A DNA stretch of 6,082 bases, taken from NCBI GenBank assembly GCA_018665505.1, contig JABJCS010000226.1, forward strand, positions 1 through 6,082. The letters are read 5' to 3'. Every line of letters begins with the position of its first letter. The stretch's first letter is position 1. The position numbers were made by a program, and so were the translations under genes. This document shows positions 1-6,015 of the stretch, one piece after another. This DNA is from Alphaproteobacteria bacterium (lineage in GTDB: Bacteria > Pseudomonadota > Alphaproteobacteria > UBA8366). Under the pieces are notes generated by a model. The model was given only the letters and a program-made list of their open reading frames with translations. It was not told where the DNA came from and did no database searches.

Positions 1-1
1 A

Positions 2-1087
2 CTACCGACACTAAACCGAGGCAACGCCCAATTACAGTTCCTGTTCGTGAATGGTCGTTCGGTCAAGGATCGCCTGTTGTTCGGCGCCGTTCGTGGCGCC
101 TACCAAGATTTTCTCGCCCGCGACCGGCATCCTCTAATAGCGCTTTTCCTGGAGATCAACCCGATGCTGGTCGACGTCAACGTCCACCCTGCCAAGGCAG
201 AGGTCCGTTTTCGTGAGGCGGGCGTTGTGCGGGGGCTAATTGTCGGTGCGTTGCGCCATGCGTTGGCCGAAGCCGGCCACCGGGCATCAACCAGCGTCGC
301 GACAGCCGCACTTGGCGCGATAAAGCCGGGCACCCATACCGGCCCTGCTCTGCCGTTCGGCAGCGCGTATCCACAACGACCCGCATACCCGTCGCCGGGA
401 CTGTCCGATTGCGCCGCTATCTTTCAGGCACCAAACGGGCCGACCCAAGGACTGGCGCCGACCGCGCCGACCACGGCGCAGCACGATGACACCGACGGCA
501 CGGAAGCCTATCCGCTCGGTGCCGCACGGGCGCAGGTCCATGAGACCTATATCGTTGCGCAGACGGGGGACGGCATTGTCATCGTTGATCAGCACGCGGC
601 ACACGAACGCCTGGTCTACGAGCGCATGAAAGAAGCCCTCTCGGACACGGGGGTGCGCAAACAAGGATTACTTATTCCGGAAGTCGTGGAATTGGCCGAG
701 GATGAAGTCGACCGCCTCGTCGCGCGCGCTGCCGAGTTCTCTGAGCTGGGATTGGTTCTTGAAGGGTTCGGGCCGGGCGCCGTCGTGGTCCGGGAGGTTC
801 CGGCCATGTTGGGGCAAGTTGACGTTCAAGGCTTGATCCGAGATTTAGCCGATGAATTGGCAGAGCTCGGCGATGGTTTTGGATTAAAAGAACGCCTTGA
901 GGACGTCTGCGGGACCATGGCGTGCCACGGCTCTGTACGTTCCGGCCGCCGCCTCAACGGCGACGAGATGAATTCATTGCTACGGCAGATGGAAACGACC
1001 CCGCACTCCGGGCAATGCAATCACGGCCGCCCCACTTATGTGGAGTTGAAACTTGCGGATATCGAACGTCTGTTCGGCCGCCGCTGA
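2..1087 (+). CDS. mutL: DNA mismatch repair protein MutL, C-terminal part (5' end outside window)
   Basis: MutL is the dimeric GHKL ATPase that links mismatch recognition by MutS to strand incision and removal. The reading frame is open from base 2, so the gene starts outside the window and 361 residues are visible. The first residues (LPTLNRGN..., FVNGR.VKD) and [14 protein letters not shown] (residues 57-70 of the fragment) are the end of the ATPase/transducer region, including the lysine that reaches the ATP phosphate in this family. A Pro/Ala-rich linker of about 85 residues follows, then the C-terminal dimerisation domain. That domain carries [12 protein letters not shown] (from residue 196), an exact match to the DQHA-x2-E-x4-E nicking endonuclease motif, plus ACHGSVRSG (from 307) and CNHGRP (from 339), the usual metal-site partners. 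MutL proteins with this motif belong to MutH-less repair systems, so strand discrimination by GATC methylation is unlikely here. A GTG at 47 lies inside the conserved FVNGR block and is not the real start. Confidence 0.97.
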   Translation, partial: LPTLNRGNAQLQFLFVNGRSVKDRLLFGAVRGAYQDFLARDRHPLIALFLEINPMLVDVNVHPAKAEVRFREAGVVRGLIVGALRHALAEAGHRASTSVATAALGAIKPGTHTGPALPFGSAYPQRPAYPSPGLSDCAAIFQAPNGPTQGLAPTAPTTAQHDDTDGTEAYPLGAARAQVHETYIVAQTGDGIVIVDQHAAHERLVYERMKEALSDTGVRKQGLLIPEVVELAEDEVDRLVARAAEFSELGLVLEGFGPGAVVVREVPAMLGQVDVQGLIRDLADELAELGDGFGLKERLEDVCGTMACHGSVRSGRRLNGDEMNSLLRQMETTPHSGQCNHGRPTYVELKLADIERLFGRR

Positions 1088-1095
1088 CAGCACGC

Positions 1096-1122
1096 TTGAC
1101 CCCGCCCGCCTCGGCTTATATC
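1096..1122 (+). promoter_or_regulatory. Candidate promoter for the MFS transporter, close to the start codon
   Basis: TTGACC (1096-1101) and TATATC (1117-1122) are separated by 15 bp. This fits the alphaproteobacterial housekeeping pattern as I know it from Caulobacter (TTGaCgS, 10-14 bp, GCTANAWC), with the TANAWC part matched fully and the preceding GC not. Transcription would begin about 7 bp past 1122, that is at about 1129-1133, at or next to the ATG at 1133. No Shine-Dalgarno sequence is visible before that ATG, which agrees with a leaderless or nearly leaderless mRNA. This is pattern matching only. Confidence 0.4.
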
Positions 1123-1132
1123 CCAACTCCCC

Positions 1133-2290
1133 ATGCTCGCAATTTTCCTCGCGGCGCTCGCCAACGTCATCGGCCTCGGCGTCATCGTTCCTCTTCTCCC
1201 CTATTTCGCGCTGCACCACGGTGCCGGGCCGTTGGAGGCGACGGCACTGTTCTCGGTGTTTTCGCTGGCTCAACTCCTAACCGCGCCACTATGGGGACGG
1301 CTGTCGGATAAGATTGGGCGCAAACCGGTTATTTTGATCAGTTTCGCGGGCTCTGCACTGGGATATTTGTGGCTGGCCTTCGCCACCGACCTGCAGATGA
1401 TTTATCTTGCCCGGATATTTTCCGGAGTCATGAACGGCTGGCTGGCGACGAGCCAAGCCTATGTCGCCGATGTGACCGACGACCAGGGCCGCGCCAAGGG
1501 GATGGGCATGCTCGGCGCCGCCTTTGGCCTCGGCTTCGTCTTTGGCCCAGCCCTCGGCGGATATCTCGCCGGGGAAGCTGTCATTAATTATCAATTACCG
1601 ATGCTGATCGCCGCCGCCGGTTCTGCGATTGCGTTATTGGTGAGCGCCGTCCTACTGCGCGAACCCGAACGCCATGCAAGCCACGGCGTCTCCACTATGC
1701 GGTTTCTGCCGCAGATCATTTCCCTCCCGATCCTGTGCACCCTCGTCTCGCTCTATTTCGGCATGTTCTTTGTCTTCGCCGGGATGGAGTCGACCTTGGC
1801 GCTATGGTGCGAGCGGGTCTTAGATATGGGGCCACGTCAGGTTGGGTATTACATGGCTTTTGCCGGTATTTGCGGCGTTATCGTACAAGGTGGCTTGGTT
1901 GGACGGCTGGTCCCGCGTATGGGCGAGGCCCGCGTCGTTGTCATGGGTTTACTCTTTACGGGGGCCGGTCTGATTGGATTGCCGCTGGTGACCGAGCGGA
2001 TTTGGCTGTTGCTGCCAATCGCATTGCTGTTCATCGGTTTCGGCTTCGCCAATCCGTCATTGCAAAGCCTGATCAGCCGCACCGCACCCGATAGCATGCG
2101 CGGTGGCGCCATGGGGATCGCGCAATCAGCGAATAGTCTCGGCCGCATCCTCGGGCCCGCATGGGCCGGTTTCGCTTTCGCCTCAATCGGGGTCGCCTGG
2201 CCGTTCTTCTCCGGCACCGCCATCCTGGTGCCCATCGTCCTGGTCACGCTCATCCTCGCTCGGCAAATCAGCCGCACCAAACAAGAATGA
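1133..2290 (+). CDS. Major facilitator superfamily transporter, DHA1/TetA-like drug:H+ antiporter type
   Basis: A 385-residue inner-membrane protein with about 12 hydrophobic segments, the normal size for this superfamily. Motif A is in the loop between helices 2 and 3 (GRLSDKIGRKPVI, residues 55-67). The helix-4 arginine of motif B is R94 in YLARIFSG. Motif C, the antiporter signature, is FGLGFVFGPALGG (131-143). A degenerate copy of motif A (GRLVPRMGEARVV, from 257) marks the second half. The run AYVADVTDD...RAKGMG resembles TetA/Bcr-type proteins, so proton-driven efflux of a small molecule is the best guess; the substrate cannot be read from the sequence. ATG 1133 is the only reasonable start: there is no in-frame ATG, GTG or TTG between it and the stop at 1097-1099, and the first helix begins at once. 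No Shine-Dalgarno is visible. The gene lies 45 bp after mutL, and its last 23 bp overlap the end of the opposing rsmD. Confidence 0.9.
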   Translation: MLAIFLAALANVIGLGVIVPLLPYFALHHGAGPLEATALFSVFSLAQLLTAPLWGRLSDKIGRKPVILISFAGSALGYLWLAFATDLQMIYLARIFSGVMNGWLATSQAYVADVTDDQGRAKGMGMLGAAFGLGFVFGPALGGYLAGEAVINYQLPMLIAAAGSAIALLVSAVLLREPERHASHGVSTMRFLPQIISLPILCTLVSLYFGMFFVFAGMESTLALWCERVLDMGPRQVGYYMAFAGICGVIVQGGLVGRLVPRMGEARVVVMGLLFTGAGLIGLPLVTERIWLLLPIALLFIGFGFANPSLQSLISRTAPDSMRGGAMGIAQSANSLGRILGPAWAGFAFASIGVAWPFFSGTAILVPIVLVTLILARQISRTKQE

Positions 2291-2831
2291 CGATCCGGGC
2301 CGCGCCGTAACGCCGGTCATCTAATTGTTCAAATCCATGTGGTGGATCGAAGGTCTCGCCCTTGCCGAGTTCAACGCAGCAAATCGCGCCTGCCGCTATC
2401 CATCCGGCGGCCGACAATGCTGCCAAGCTCGGGCCGAGCAGTTCCTTGCCGTAAGGCGGGTCCATCAGAATCAGACTGCAGGCGCTCCCAGCGTTGGGGG
2501 GATTAGCTGCATCGGCCTGATGAATATCGCACGCTTGCCGAGCGCCGCAGGCTTCAATGTTCGCCCGGAGAATGGTGATGCTTGTGGCAGCGTTCTCGAT
2601 GAAACTCGCGTGCGTGGCGCCCCGCGACAGCGCTTCAAGTCCCAAGGCACCGGCCCCCGCAAACGCATCGAGGACAATTGCGCCCTGCAAACGGAACCCC
2701 GTTGCGGCCGGTTTGCCGTGCGCCAACACATTAAAGAGTGCCCCCCGCGCCCGATCTGAAGTCGGCCGGATATCATTCCCCTCGGGGGTTCGCAGTTTTT
2801 TACCGCGCCATTTACCGGCGATCACGCGCAC
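2268..2831 (-). CDS. rsmD: 16S rRNA (guanine(966)-N(2))-methyltransferase RsmD
   Basis: RsmD transfers a methyl group from S-adenosylmethionine to N2 of G966 of 16S rRNA in the assembling small subunit. The 187-residue product starts with VRVIAGKWRGKKL, the family's usual N-terminus. It has IRPTSDRARGALFNVL (from residue 21), the SAM-binding motif I DAFAGAGALGLEALSRGA (55-72), and the catalytic motif DPPYG (124-128). I chose GTG at 2831 because RsmD proteins begin with [M/V]RVIAG and because AGGA (2841-2844 on this strand) lies 9 bases upstream. An ATG at 2903 would add 24 residues unlike the family and increase the overlap with the upstream gene to 92 bp. With this start the gene overlaps the end of the pseudouridine synthase by 20 bp, so the two are co-transcribed and probably translationally coupled. 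Its 3' end overlaps the convergent transporter gene. Confidence 0.94.
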   Translation of the reverse strand: MRVIAGKWRGKKLRTPEGNDIRPTSDRARGALFNVLAHGKPAATGFRLQGAIVLDAFAGAGALGLEALSRGATHASFIENAATSITILRANIEACGARQACDIHQADAANPPNAGSACSLILMDPPYGKELLGPSLAALSAAGWIAAGAICCVELGKGETFDPPHGFEQLDDRRYGAARIVILVWCG

Positions 2832-3573
2832 GGCGGCGTTTCCTTTGATCTCCCTCACCGAGTTGTTCGGCGAGTGCCTTGCGCGGCACTTCATCAACCG
2901 CATCGCGTTCCAGGTTGCCCAATTGGAATGGACCGTAACTTATCCGAATCAATCGCGTGACCTGTAACTCCAGGTGCTCGCAAATACGGCGCACTTCGCG
3001 ATTCTTCCCCTCACTCAAAGTAACGGATAGCCAAGCATTCGACGCCTGCTCGCGTTCGAGCGTCGCCTCGATAGCGCCATAGCGCACCCCGTCAACCGTG
3101 GCCCCCTGCGCCAATCCAGCGAGCTTCTCCTCATCGACCCTACCGTGCACCCGCACCCGGTAGCGCCGCCGCCAGCCCGTATCGGGATGCTCCAAACGAC
3201 GCGCCAGGTCGCCGTCATTGGTCAACAGTAGAAGGCCCTCGCTGTTGTAATCCAGGCGCCCAACCGTCATCACGCGCGGCATCTCAGTGGGGAAACAATC
3301 GAAAACGGTTTTTCTGCCCTCGGGATCCCGGTTGGTCGTCATCGAGCCTGCCGATTTGTGGAACCGCCACAACCGCGTCGGTTCCGCATCTGGGATAGGA
3401 TTGCCATCGACGGTCACGATGGCGCCGAGCGGGACATTGAACGCCGGGCTTTCCAGGGTCTTGCCGTCGACTGCGACCCGTCCGGCTTCGACCCAACGTT
3501 CCGCTTCCCGACGGGAGCATAATCCCGCCCGGGCGATTCGTTTCGCCACGCGCTCCGGTTTGATCTCTGTCAT
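2812..3573 (-). CDS. rluB: 23S rRNA pseudouridine synthase, RluB type (RsuA/RluB/E/F family)
   Basis: This enzyme isomerises a uridine of ribosomal RNA to pseudouridine; in RluB the target is the 2605 region of 23S rRNA. The 253-residue product has an S4 RNA-binding domain (about residues 8-55, RIARAGLCSRREAERWVEAG). The synthase domain follows, with the catalytic aspartate D108 in VGRLDYNSEGLLLLTNDG and SEGKNREVRRI (187-197). The NRDPEGRKTVFD stretch (81-92) favours RluB over RsuA. The tail (QRKRRRARDRR) is strongly basic. The usual KPxG after the S4 domain reads KSAG here, a minor departure. I chose ATG 3573 because AAGGA (3584-3588) lies 10 bases upstream. The longer GTG option at 3621 adds 16 non-conserved residues and has no spaced ribosome binding site. 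This is the first gene of a two-gene operon with rsmD, which overlaps its end by 20 bp. The exact RluB/E/F assignment is less certain than the family. Confidence 0.9.
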   Translation of the reverse strand: MTEIKPERVAKRIARAGLCSRREAERWVEAGRVAVDGKTLESPAFNVPLGAIVTVDGNPIPDAEPTRLWRFHKSAGSMTTNRDPEGRKTVFDCFPTEMPRVMTVGRLDYNSEGLLLLTNDGDLARRLEHPDTGWRRRYRVRVHGRVDEEKLAGLAQGATVDGVRYGAIEATLEREQASNAWLSVTLSEGKNREVRRICEHLELQVTRLIRISYGPFQLGNLERDAVDEVPRKALAEQLGEGDQRKRRRARDRR

Positions 3574-3602
3574 CTCGACGGCGTCCTTTTCATTGGCGGC
3601 AG

Positions 3603-3631
3603 ACTGTATGGCGCGGCGCACCCTTAATCAA
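3603..3631 (-). promoter_or_regulatory. Candidate promoter of the rluB-rsmD operon
   Basis: Read on the - strand, TTGATT (3631-3626) and TACAGT (3608-3603) are 17 bp apart, each matching four of six bases of the sigma-70 consensus. Transcription would start near 3596, giving a leader of about 23 bases that contains the AAGGA ribosome binding site at 3584-3588. The position is sensible, but the match is moderate. Confidence 0.35.
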
Positions 3632-3646
3632 TCGTCACAAATTTAA

Positions 3647-3675
3647 TTGACATATATATGCATATACATATTTAT
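3647..3675 (+). promoter_or_regulatory. Candidate promoter of the unknown membrane protein gene in a very AT-rich control region
   Basis: TTGACA at 3647-3652 is a perfect -35 hexamer. The -10 is ambiguous: TATTTA (3669-3674, 16-bp spacer) or ATTTAT (3670-3675, 17-bp spacer), each only a 3/6 match. From 3641 to 3707 only 14 of 67 bases are G or C, in sharp contrast with the coding DNA on both sides. The leader would be about 25-30 bases. This promoter is back-to-back with the candidate promoter of rluB-rsmD. Confidence 0.4.
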
Positions 3676-3693
3676 TAGAAACCTGCATATACA
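3655..3693. repeat. Short direct repeats (TGCATATACA) and a palindrome, possible operator
   Basis: TGCATATACA occurs at 3659-3668 and again, identically, at 3684-3693, with starts 25 bp apart. The first copy overlaps a perfect 12-bp palindrome, TATATGCATATA (3655-3666). The first copy lies between the -35 and the possible -10 of the + strand promoter; the second lies just past the expected start of transcription. That is where a repressor's sites would be, but an AT-rich sequence also produces such repeats by chance. Confidence 0.4.
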
Positions 3694-3706
3694 AAAGAAT
3701 CATTCA

Positions 3707-4399
3707 ATGACCGACTCTCACCACGCGTCTCTCTCCATCTACGGCAATCCCGCGGCAAACCACGGCCCCATGCTGACACTCCTCGCCGGGTGGTTCGCCT
3801 TCATCTTCACCCTCGCGGCGGCGGGTATTTTCGAGCGTCCGCCGGGCTCCCCGCCATTGCCGACTATAATTGCGGTCGCGATACCGATCCTCGGCTTCTT
3901 TTTCCTCTACGCCACACAGGAACGGTTCCGGCGCTATGTCTTTAGCCTCGACTTACGGGTCCTCACCATTGTCCATGCTTGGCGAACGGTGGGGTTTGCC
4001 TTCGTCCTCCTGCATATGCGGGACGCGCTGCCGGGCCTCTTCGCTTGGCCAGCGGGTCTCGGCGATATCGCAGTGGCGATCACCGCCCCCGGCATTCTGT
4101 TCGCCTTGCTGAAAAGCCCTGGCTTCGCCACAAGCAACCGCTTTATCTGGTGGCATGTCCTGGGGCTGGTTGATTTTGTCGCCGCGGTCGGCACAGGTGT
4201 CTTGTCGTCGGGTGCTTTCGCCACACTCTATCAACCGACAGTGACGTCGAGCCCGGTAGCCGAGATGCCGCTTGTCCTGATCCCGGCCTTCTTCGTCCCG
4301 CTCTTGGCCATCACGCATTTCGCCGCCATCTTCAAGGCGTTGAGGTTACGGCAAGAGCGACCGGACGTTGCCTGGGACGGCGTCCCAGGCTCCGCATAA
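3707..4399 (+). CDS. Uncharacterised six-helix integral membrane protein
   Basis: I do not recognise this family. The 230-residue product has a polar N-terminus of about 21 residues and then about six hydrophobic stretches: roughly 22-41, 52-70, 87-105, 112-136, 147-170 and 187-209. It ends in a charged cytoplasmic-looking tail (RLRQERPD...). The part that looks most constrained is AWRTVGFAFVLLH (91-103), LPGLFAWPAGLGD (108-120) and WWHVLGLVDFVAAVGTG (148-164), with Trp, Arg, Asp, His and Pro inside or at the edges of helices. No signal peptide, cofactor motif or transporter signature is clear. ATG 3707 is preferred over an in-frame TTG at 3647 because that TTG is the -35 hexamer TTGACA. The ribosome binding site is weak (AAAAGAA, 3693-3699). 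The gene sits between rluB, which is divergent, and tadA, which is downstream on the same strand. Confidence 0.8.
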   Translation: MTDSHHASLSIYGNPAANHGPMLTLLAGWFAFIFTLAAAGIFERPPGSPPLPTIIAVAIPILGFFFLYATQERFRRYVFSLDLRVLTIVHAWRTVGFAFVLLHMRDALPGLFAWPAGLGDIAVAITAPGILFALLKSPGFATSNRFIWWHVLGLVDFVAAVGTGVLSSGAFATLYQPTVTSSPVAEMPLVLIPAFFVPLLAITHFAAIFKALRLRQERPDVAWDGVPGSA

Positions 4400-4403
4400 G
4401 CGG
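4370..4403 (+). other. Two consecutive perfect hairpins over the 3' end of the membrane gene
   Basis: GCCTGGGAC (4370-4378) and GTCCCAGGC (4382-4390) form a perfect 9-bp stem with a 3-base loop inside the last codons. Directly after it, CCGC (4392-4395) and GCGG (4400-4403) pair around the loop ATAA, which contains the stop codon TAA (4397-4399). There is no T-run, so this is not a classical terminator; mRNA 3'-end stabilisation or a Rho-assisted stop are possible roles. Confidence 0.5.
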
Positions 4404-4410
4404 CGTCGGC

Positions 4411-4450
4411 GAACCCTGCTTGACGGCGCCCATTACCGTCGGCAGGGTTC
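4411..4450 (+). promoter_or_regulatory. Hairpin that buries the tadA ribosome binding site
   Basis: GAACCCTGC (4411-4419) and GCAGGGTTC (4442-4450) are perfect complements over 9 bp. Within the loop GACGG (4422-4426) and CCGTC (4436-4440) also pair, leaving a 9-base apical loop. The only plausible Shine-Dalgarno sequence of tadA, AGGG at 4444-4447, lies in the 3' arm, and the ATG at 4455 starts 4 bases after the stem. The structure is seen directly in the sequence; its role in controlling translation is inferred. With no T-run following, it is a poor intrinsic terminator. Confidence 0.6.
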
Positions 4451-4454
4451 AGCC

Positions 4455-4910
4455 ATGACCGAGGCAGATCAAAACTATATGGCGCTGGCGCTTGAAGTCG
4501 CCGAACGCGCCGCCGCCCGAGGCGAAGTGCCGGTCGGTGCGGTCATCGTGCAGGACGGCAAGCTCTTGGTCCGCGCGGGCAACCGGGTCGAAGCCGACAA
4601 CGATCCGACCGCGCATGCGGAAATCCTCGCCATCCGCGCCGCCGCCGACATGCTGGACGCACCGCGTCTTCCCGACTGCGACCTCTACGTCACCCTGGAG
4701 CCCTGTGCCATGTGCGCTGCCGCGATCTCTTTCGCCCGCATCCGGCGGCTCTATTTTGGCGCATACGATCCGAAAGGTGGCGGTGTAGAGCATGGTGCGC
4801 GCTTCTTCGGACAGGCGACCTGCCATCATGCACCAGATGTCTATGGCGGAATTGCAGAGAGCGATTGCGGCGAGCTGTTGAAAAAGTTCTTCCGGGACCT
4901 TCGCGACTGA
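4455..4910 (+). CDS. tadA: tRNA-specific adenosine deaminase TadA
   Basis: TadA deaminates adenosine 34 of tRNA-Arg(ACG) to inosine, so that one tRNA reads CGU, CGC and CGA. It acts as a cytoplasmic homodimer. The 151-residue product has the zinc deaminase signature: HAE at 54-56 (zinc ligand H54, proton-shuttling E56) and PCAMC at 83-87 (ligands C84 and C87). GEVPVGAVIV (23-32) comes before it, and KFFRDLR is near the C-terminus, as in other TadA proteins. GGGVEHGARFF (108-118) is a form I associate with alphaproteobacterial TadA. ATG 4455 is chosen because AGGG (4444-4447) lies 7 bases upstream and family members start at this point. A longer in-frame TTG start at 4368 would lie inside the previous gene and add unrelated residues. 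The ribosome binding site is in a hairpin stem. The stop codon is 3 bp from the end of the convergent dehydrogenase gene. Confidence 0.95.
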   Translation: MTEADQNYMALALEVAERAAARGEVPVGAVIVQDGKLLVRAGNRVEADNDPTAHAEILAIRAAADMLDAPRLPDCDLYVTLEPCAMCAAAISFARIRRLYFGAYDPKGGGVEHGARFFGQATCHHAPDVYGGIAESDCGELLKKFFRDLRD

Positions 4911-4913
4911 TCC

Positions 4914-6014
4914 CTACCAGACGGACTCCAGCAAGTCCGTCAATGCCGCAGCCGTGGCGATATCCGCATCGGGCGCACCCAAATAACCGAGCTCAGTAGA
5001 GACCGCTTCCGCAACTGCGGGGATCTCCTCGCGCTTGGCCCCGGTTTCCGAAAGACGACGCGGAATAGTGAGCGCATCCAAGAAAGCTTCGATGCCCGGT
5101 GCCGCCCCTTCGTCACTCTCCAACCCCATGGCGCGGGCGATCTTGGCCTGAGCCACCGATGAGCGCGCATGCAGGAACCGTGCGGTAGCCGGCAACACAA
5201 TGCAGGACGTCACTCCATGCGGCACATCCCATCGCGCACCGATTTGATGGCCAAGAGGATGGCTGAGGCGAAACCCTACATCCTTGGCGCTCAACAAACC
5301 CCAAATCGATTTCCACGCCGCATGCATACACGCAAGCCGAGCCTCGAGAGCCTCCGGGTCCGTTGAGGCAGCCAGGTTCTCCCGCAAATCCGCGATGGCG
5401 CCCAATCGCAATGTTTCCAGGAGCGGGTGGCAATTCGGCCACCAGACACCCTCGATCGCATGATCGAGCGCCTTTACCCCCGTGGTCGACCAAAGCTCGG
5501 GCGGTGTCGGACGGGTTAGCTCCGGATCATAGAGAATGACTTCTGGCTGCATGACCGCGTCGACATGGACATGCTTGATCCGTGTCTCTTCGTTGGTGAT
5601 CCCCGCTGCATGGGTGAACTCGCCTGCGGAGAGAGTCGTCGGGATCGCGACCTGAGGTATCGCGGCGCGCCCCGCATCCACCAGTTTTTTCACCACCAGC
5701 TTGGCGGTATCAATAGGGCTACCGCCGCCGAACACCACCAGCACATCGGCATCCGTATCAACTGCACTGTCATAAGCTTTGTCGACCGAGCTTTCAGGGA
5801 CATGCTGAACGCAATCGCTGAAGGTACCTGCGTGGCTGGCCCCCAGCGTTTCCTCGACCCTTGCGACCAGATCGGTTTTCGTCGCCAAGGTCCGCCCGGT
5901 GATCAACAACGCCCGCGTGACACCCAATCGTGCGAGCGCTTCCGGCAGCTGGCTGAGCGCACCGATACCGCTGATCACCCGGTCAGGCCCGGTGATGGAA
6001 AAGTCGTAGCTCAT
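4914..6014 (-). CDS. Iron-containing alcohol dehydrogenase family protein, maleylacetate reductase-like
   Basis: A 366-residue NAD(P)H-dependent oxidoreductase of the group III (iron-type) alcohol dehydrogenase fold. The dinucleotide-binding loop is VVFGGGSPIDTAK (93-105). IPTTLSAGEFTHAAGIT (124-140) resembles the corresponding region of maleylacetate reductases. Of the four usual metal or active-site positions in the C-terminal helical domain, the histidines are present: H185 in LDHAIEG, H252 and H256 in SHPLGH, and H266 in VPHGV. The usual first ligand, aspartate in GVDALxH, is lysine (K181, GVKALDH), so metal dependence is uncertain. The true substrate cannot be read. ATG 6014 is chosen because the stop of the upstream gene (TAG, 6018-6016) is 1 base before it and GGGA (6026-6023) is 8 bases upstream. 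A GTG at 6050 would overlap that gene. The two genes therefore form an operon, probably translationally coupled and probably catabolic. The last codons contain a hairpin. Confidence 0.87.
   Translation of the reverse strand: MSYDFSITGPDRVISGIGALSQLPEALARLGVTRALLITGRTLATKTDLVARVEETLGASHAGTFSDCVQHVPESSVDKAYDSAVDTDADVLVVFGGGSPIDTAKLVVKKLVDAGRAAIPQVAIPTTLSAGEFTHAAGITNEETRIKHVHVDAVMQPEVILYDPELTRPTPPELWSTTGVKALDHAIEGVWWPNCHPLLETLRLGAIADLRENLAASTDPEALEARLACMHAAWKSIWGLLSAKDVGFRLSHPLGHQIGARWDVPHGVTSCIVLPATARFLHARSSVAQAKIARAMGLESDEGAAPGIEAFLDALTIPRRLSETGAKREEIPAVAEAVSTELGYLGAPDADIATAAALTDLLESVW
4920..4941. terminator. Perfect 8-bp hairpin between convergent tadA and dehydrogenase genes
   Basis: GACGGACT (4920-4927) and AGTCCGTC (4934-4941) are exact complements with a 6-base loop. 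The hairpin lies 9 bases past the tadA stop and within the final codons of the opposing gene. It could end transcription from either side, but no T-run follows on either strand, so it is at best a weak or Rho-assisted bidirectional terminator. Confidence 0.35.
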
Positions 6015-6015
6015 C

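Noticed and set aside
1088..1132. Possible terminator for mutL in the gap before the transporter gene
   Set aside because: No inverted repeat with a T-run is present; the gap is better explained as a promoter.
2287..2320. Inverted repeat ATGAC...GTCAT after the transporter stop, considered as a terminator
   Set aside because: The 5-bp outer stem is interrupted, the inner pairing is imperfect, and no T-run follows. It is within what chance gives.
2325..2759. A 144-codon open frame on the + strand opposite rsmD
   Set aside because: It is antisense to conserved RsmD motifs, and its composition (many Arg, Cys and Pro) is typical of a shadow frame in GC-rich DNA.
3647..3706. Twenty extra N-terminal residues for the membrane protein, from a TTG at 3647
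   Set aside because: The TTG is the first half of a perfect -35 hexamer TTGACA in AT-rich non-coding DNA. The extension is low-complexity (Ile/Tyr-rich), and an ATG exists at 3707.
4368..4454. A longer TadA starting at TTG 4368
   Set aside because: It would begin inside the previous gene and cross the hairpin region. The added residues are Arg-rich and unlike the family, and ATG 4455 has a spaced AGGG.
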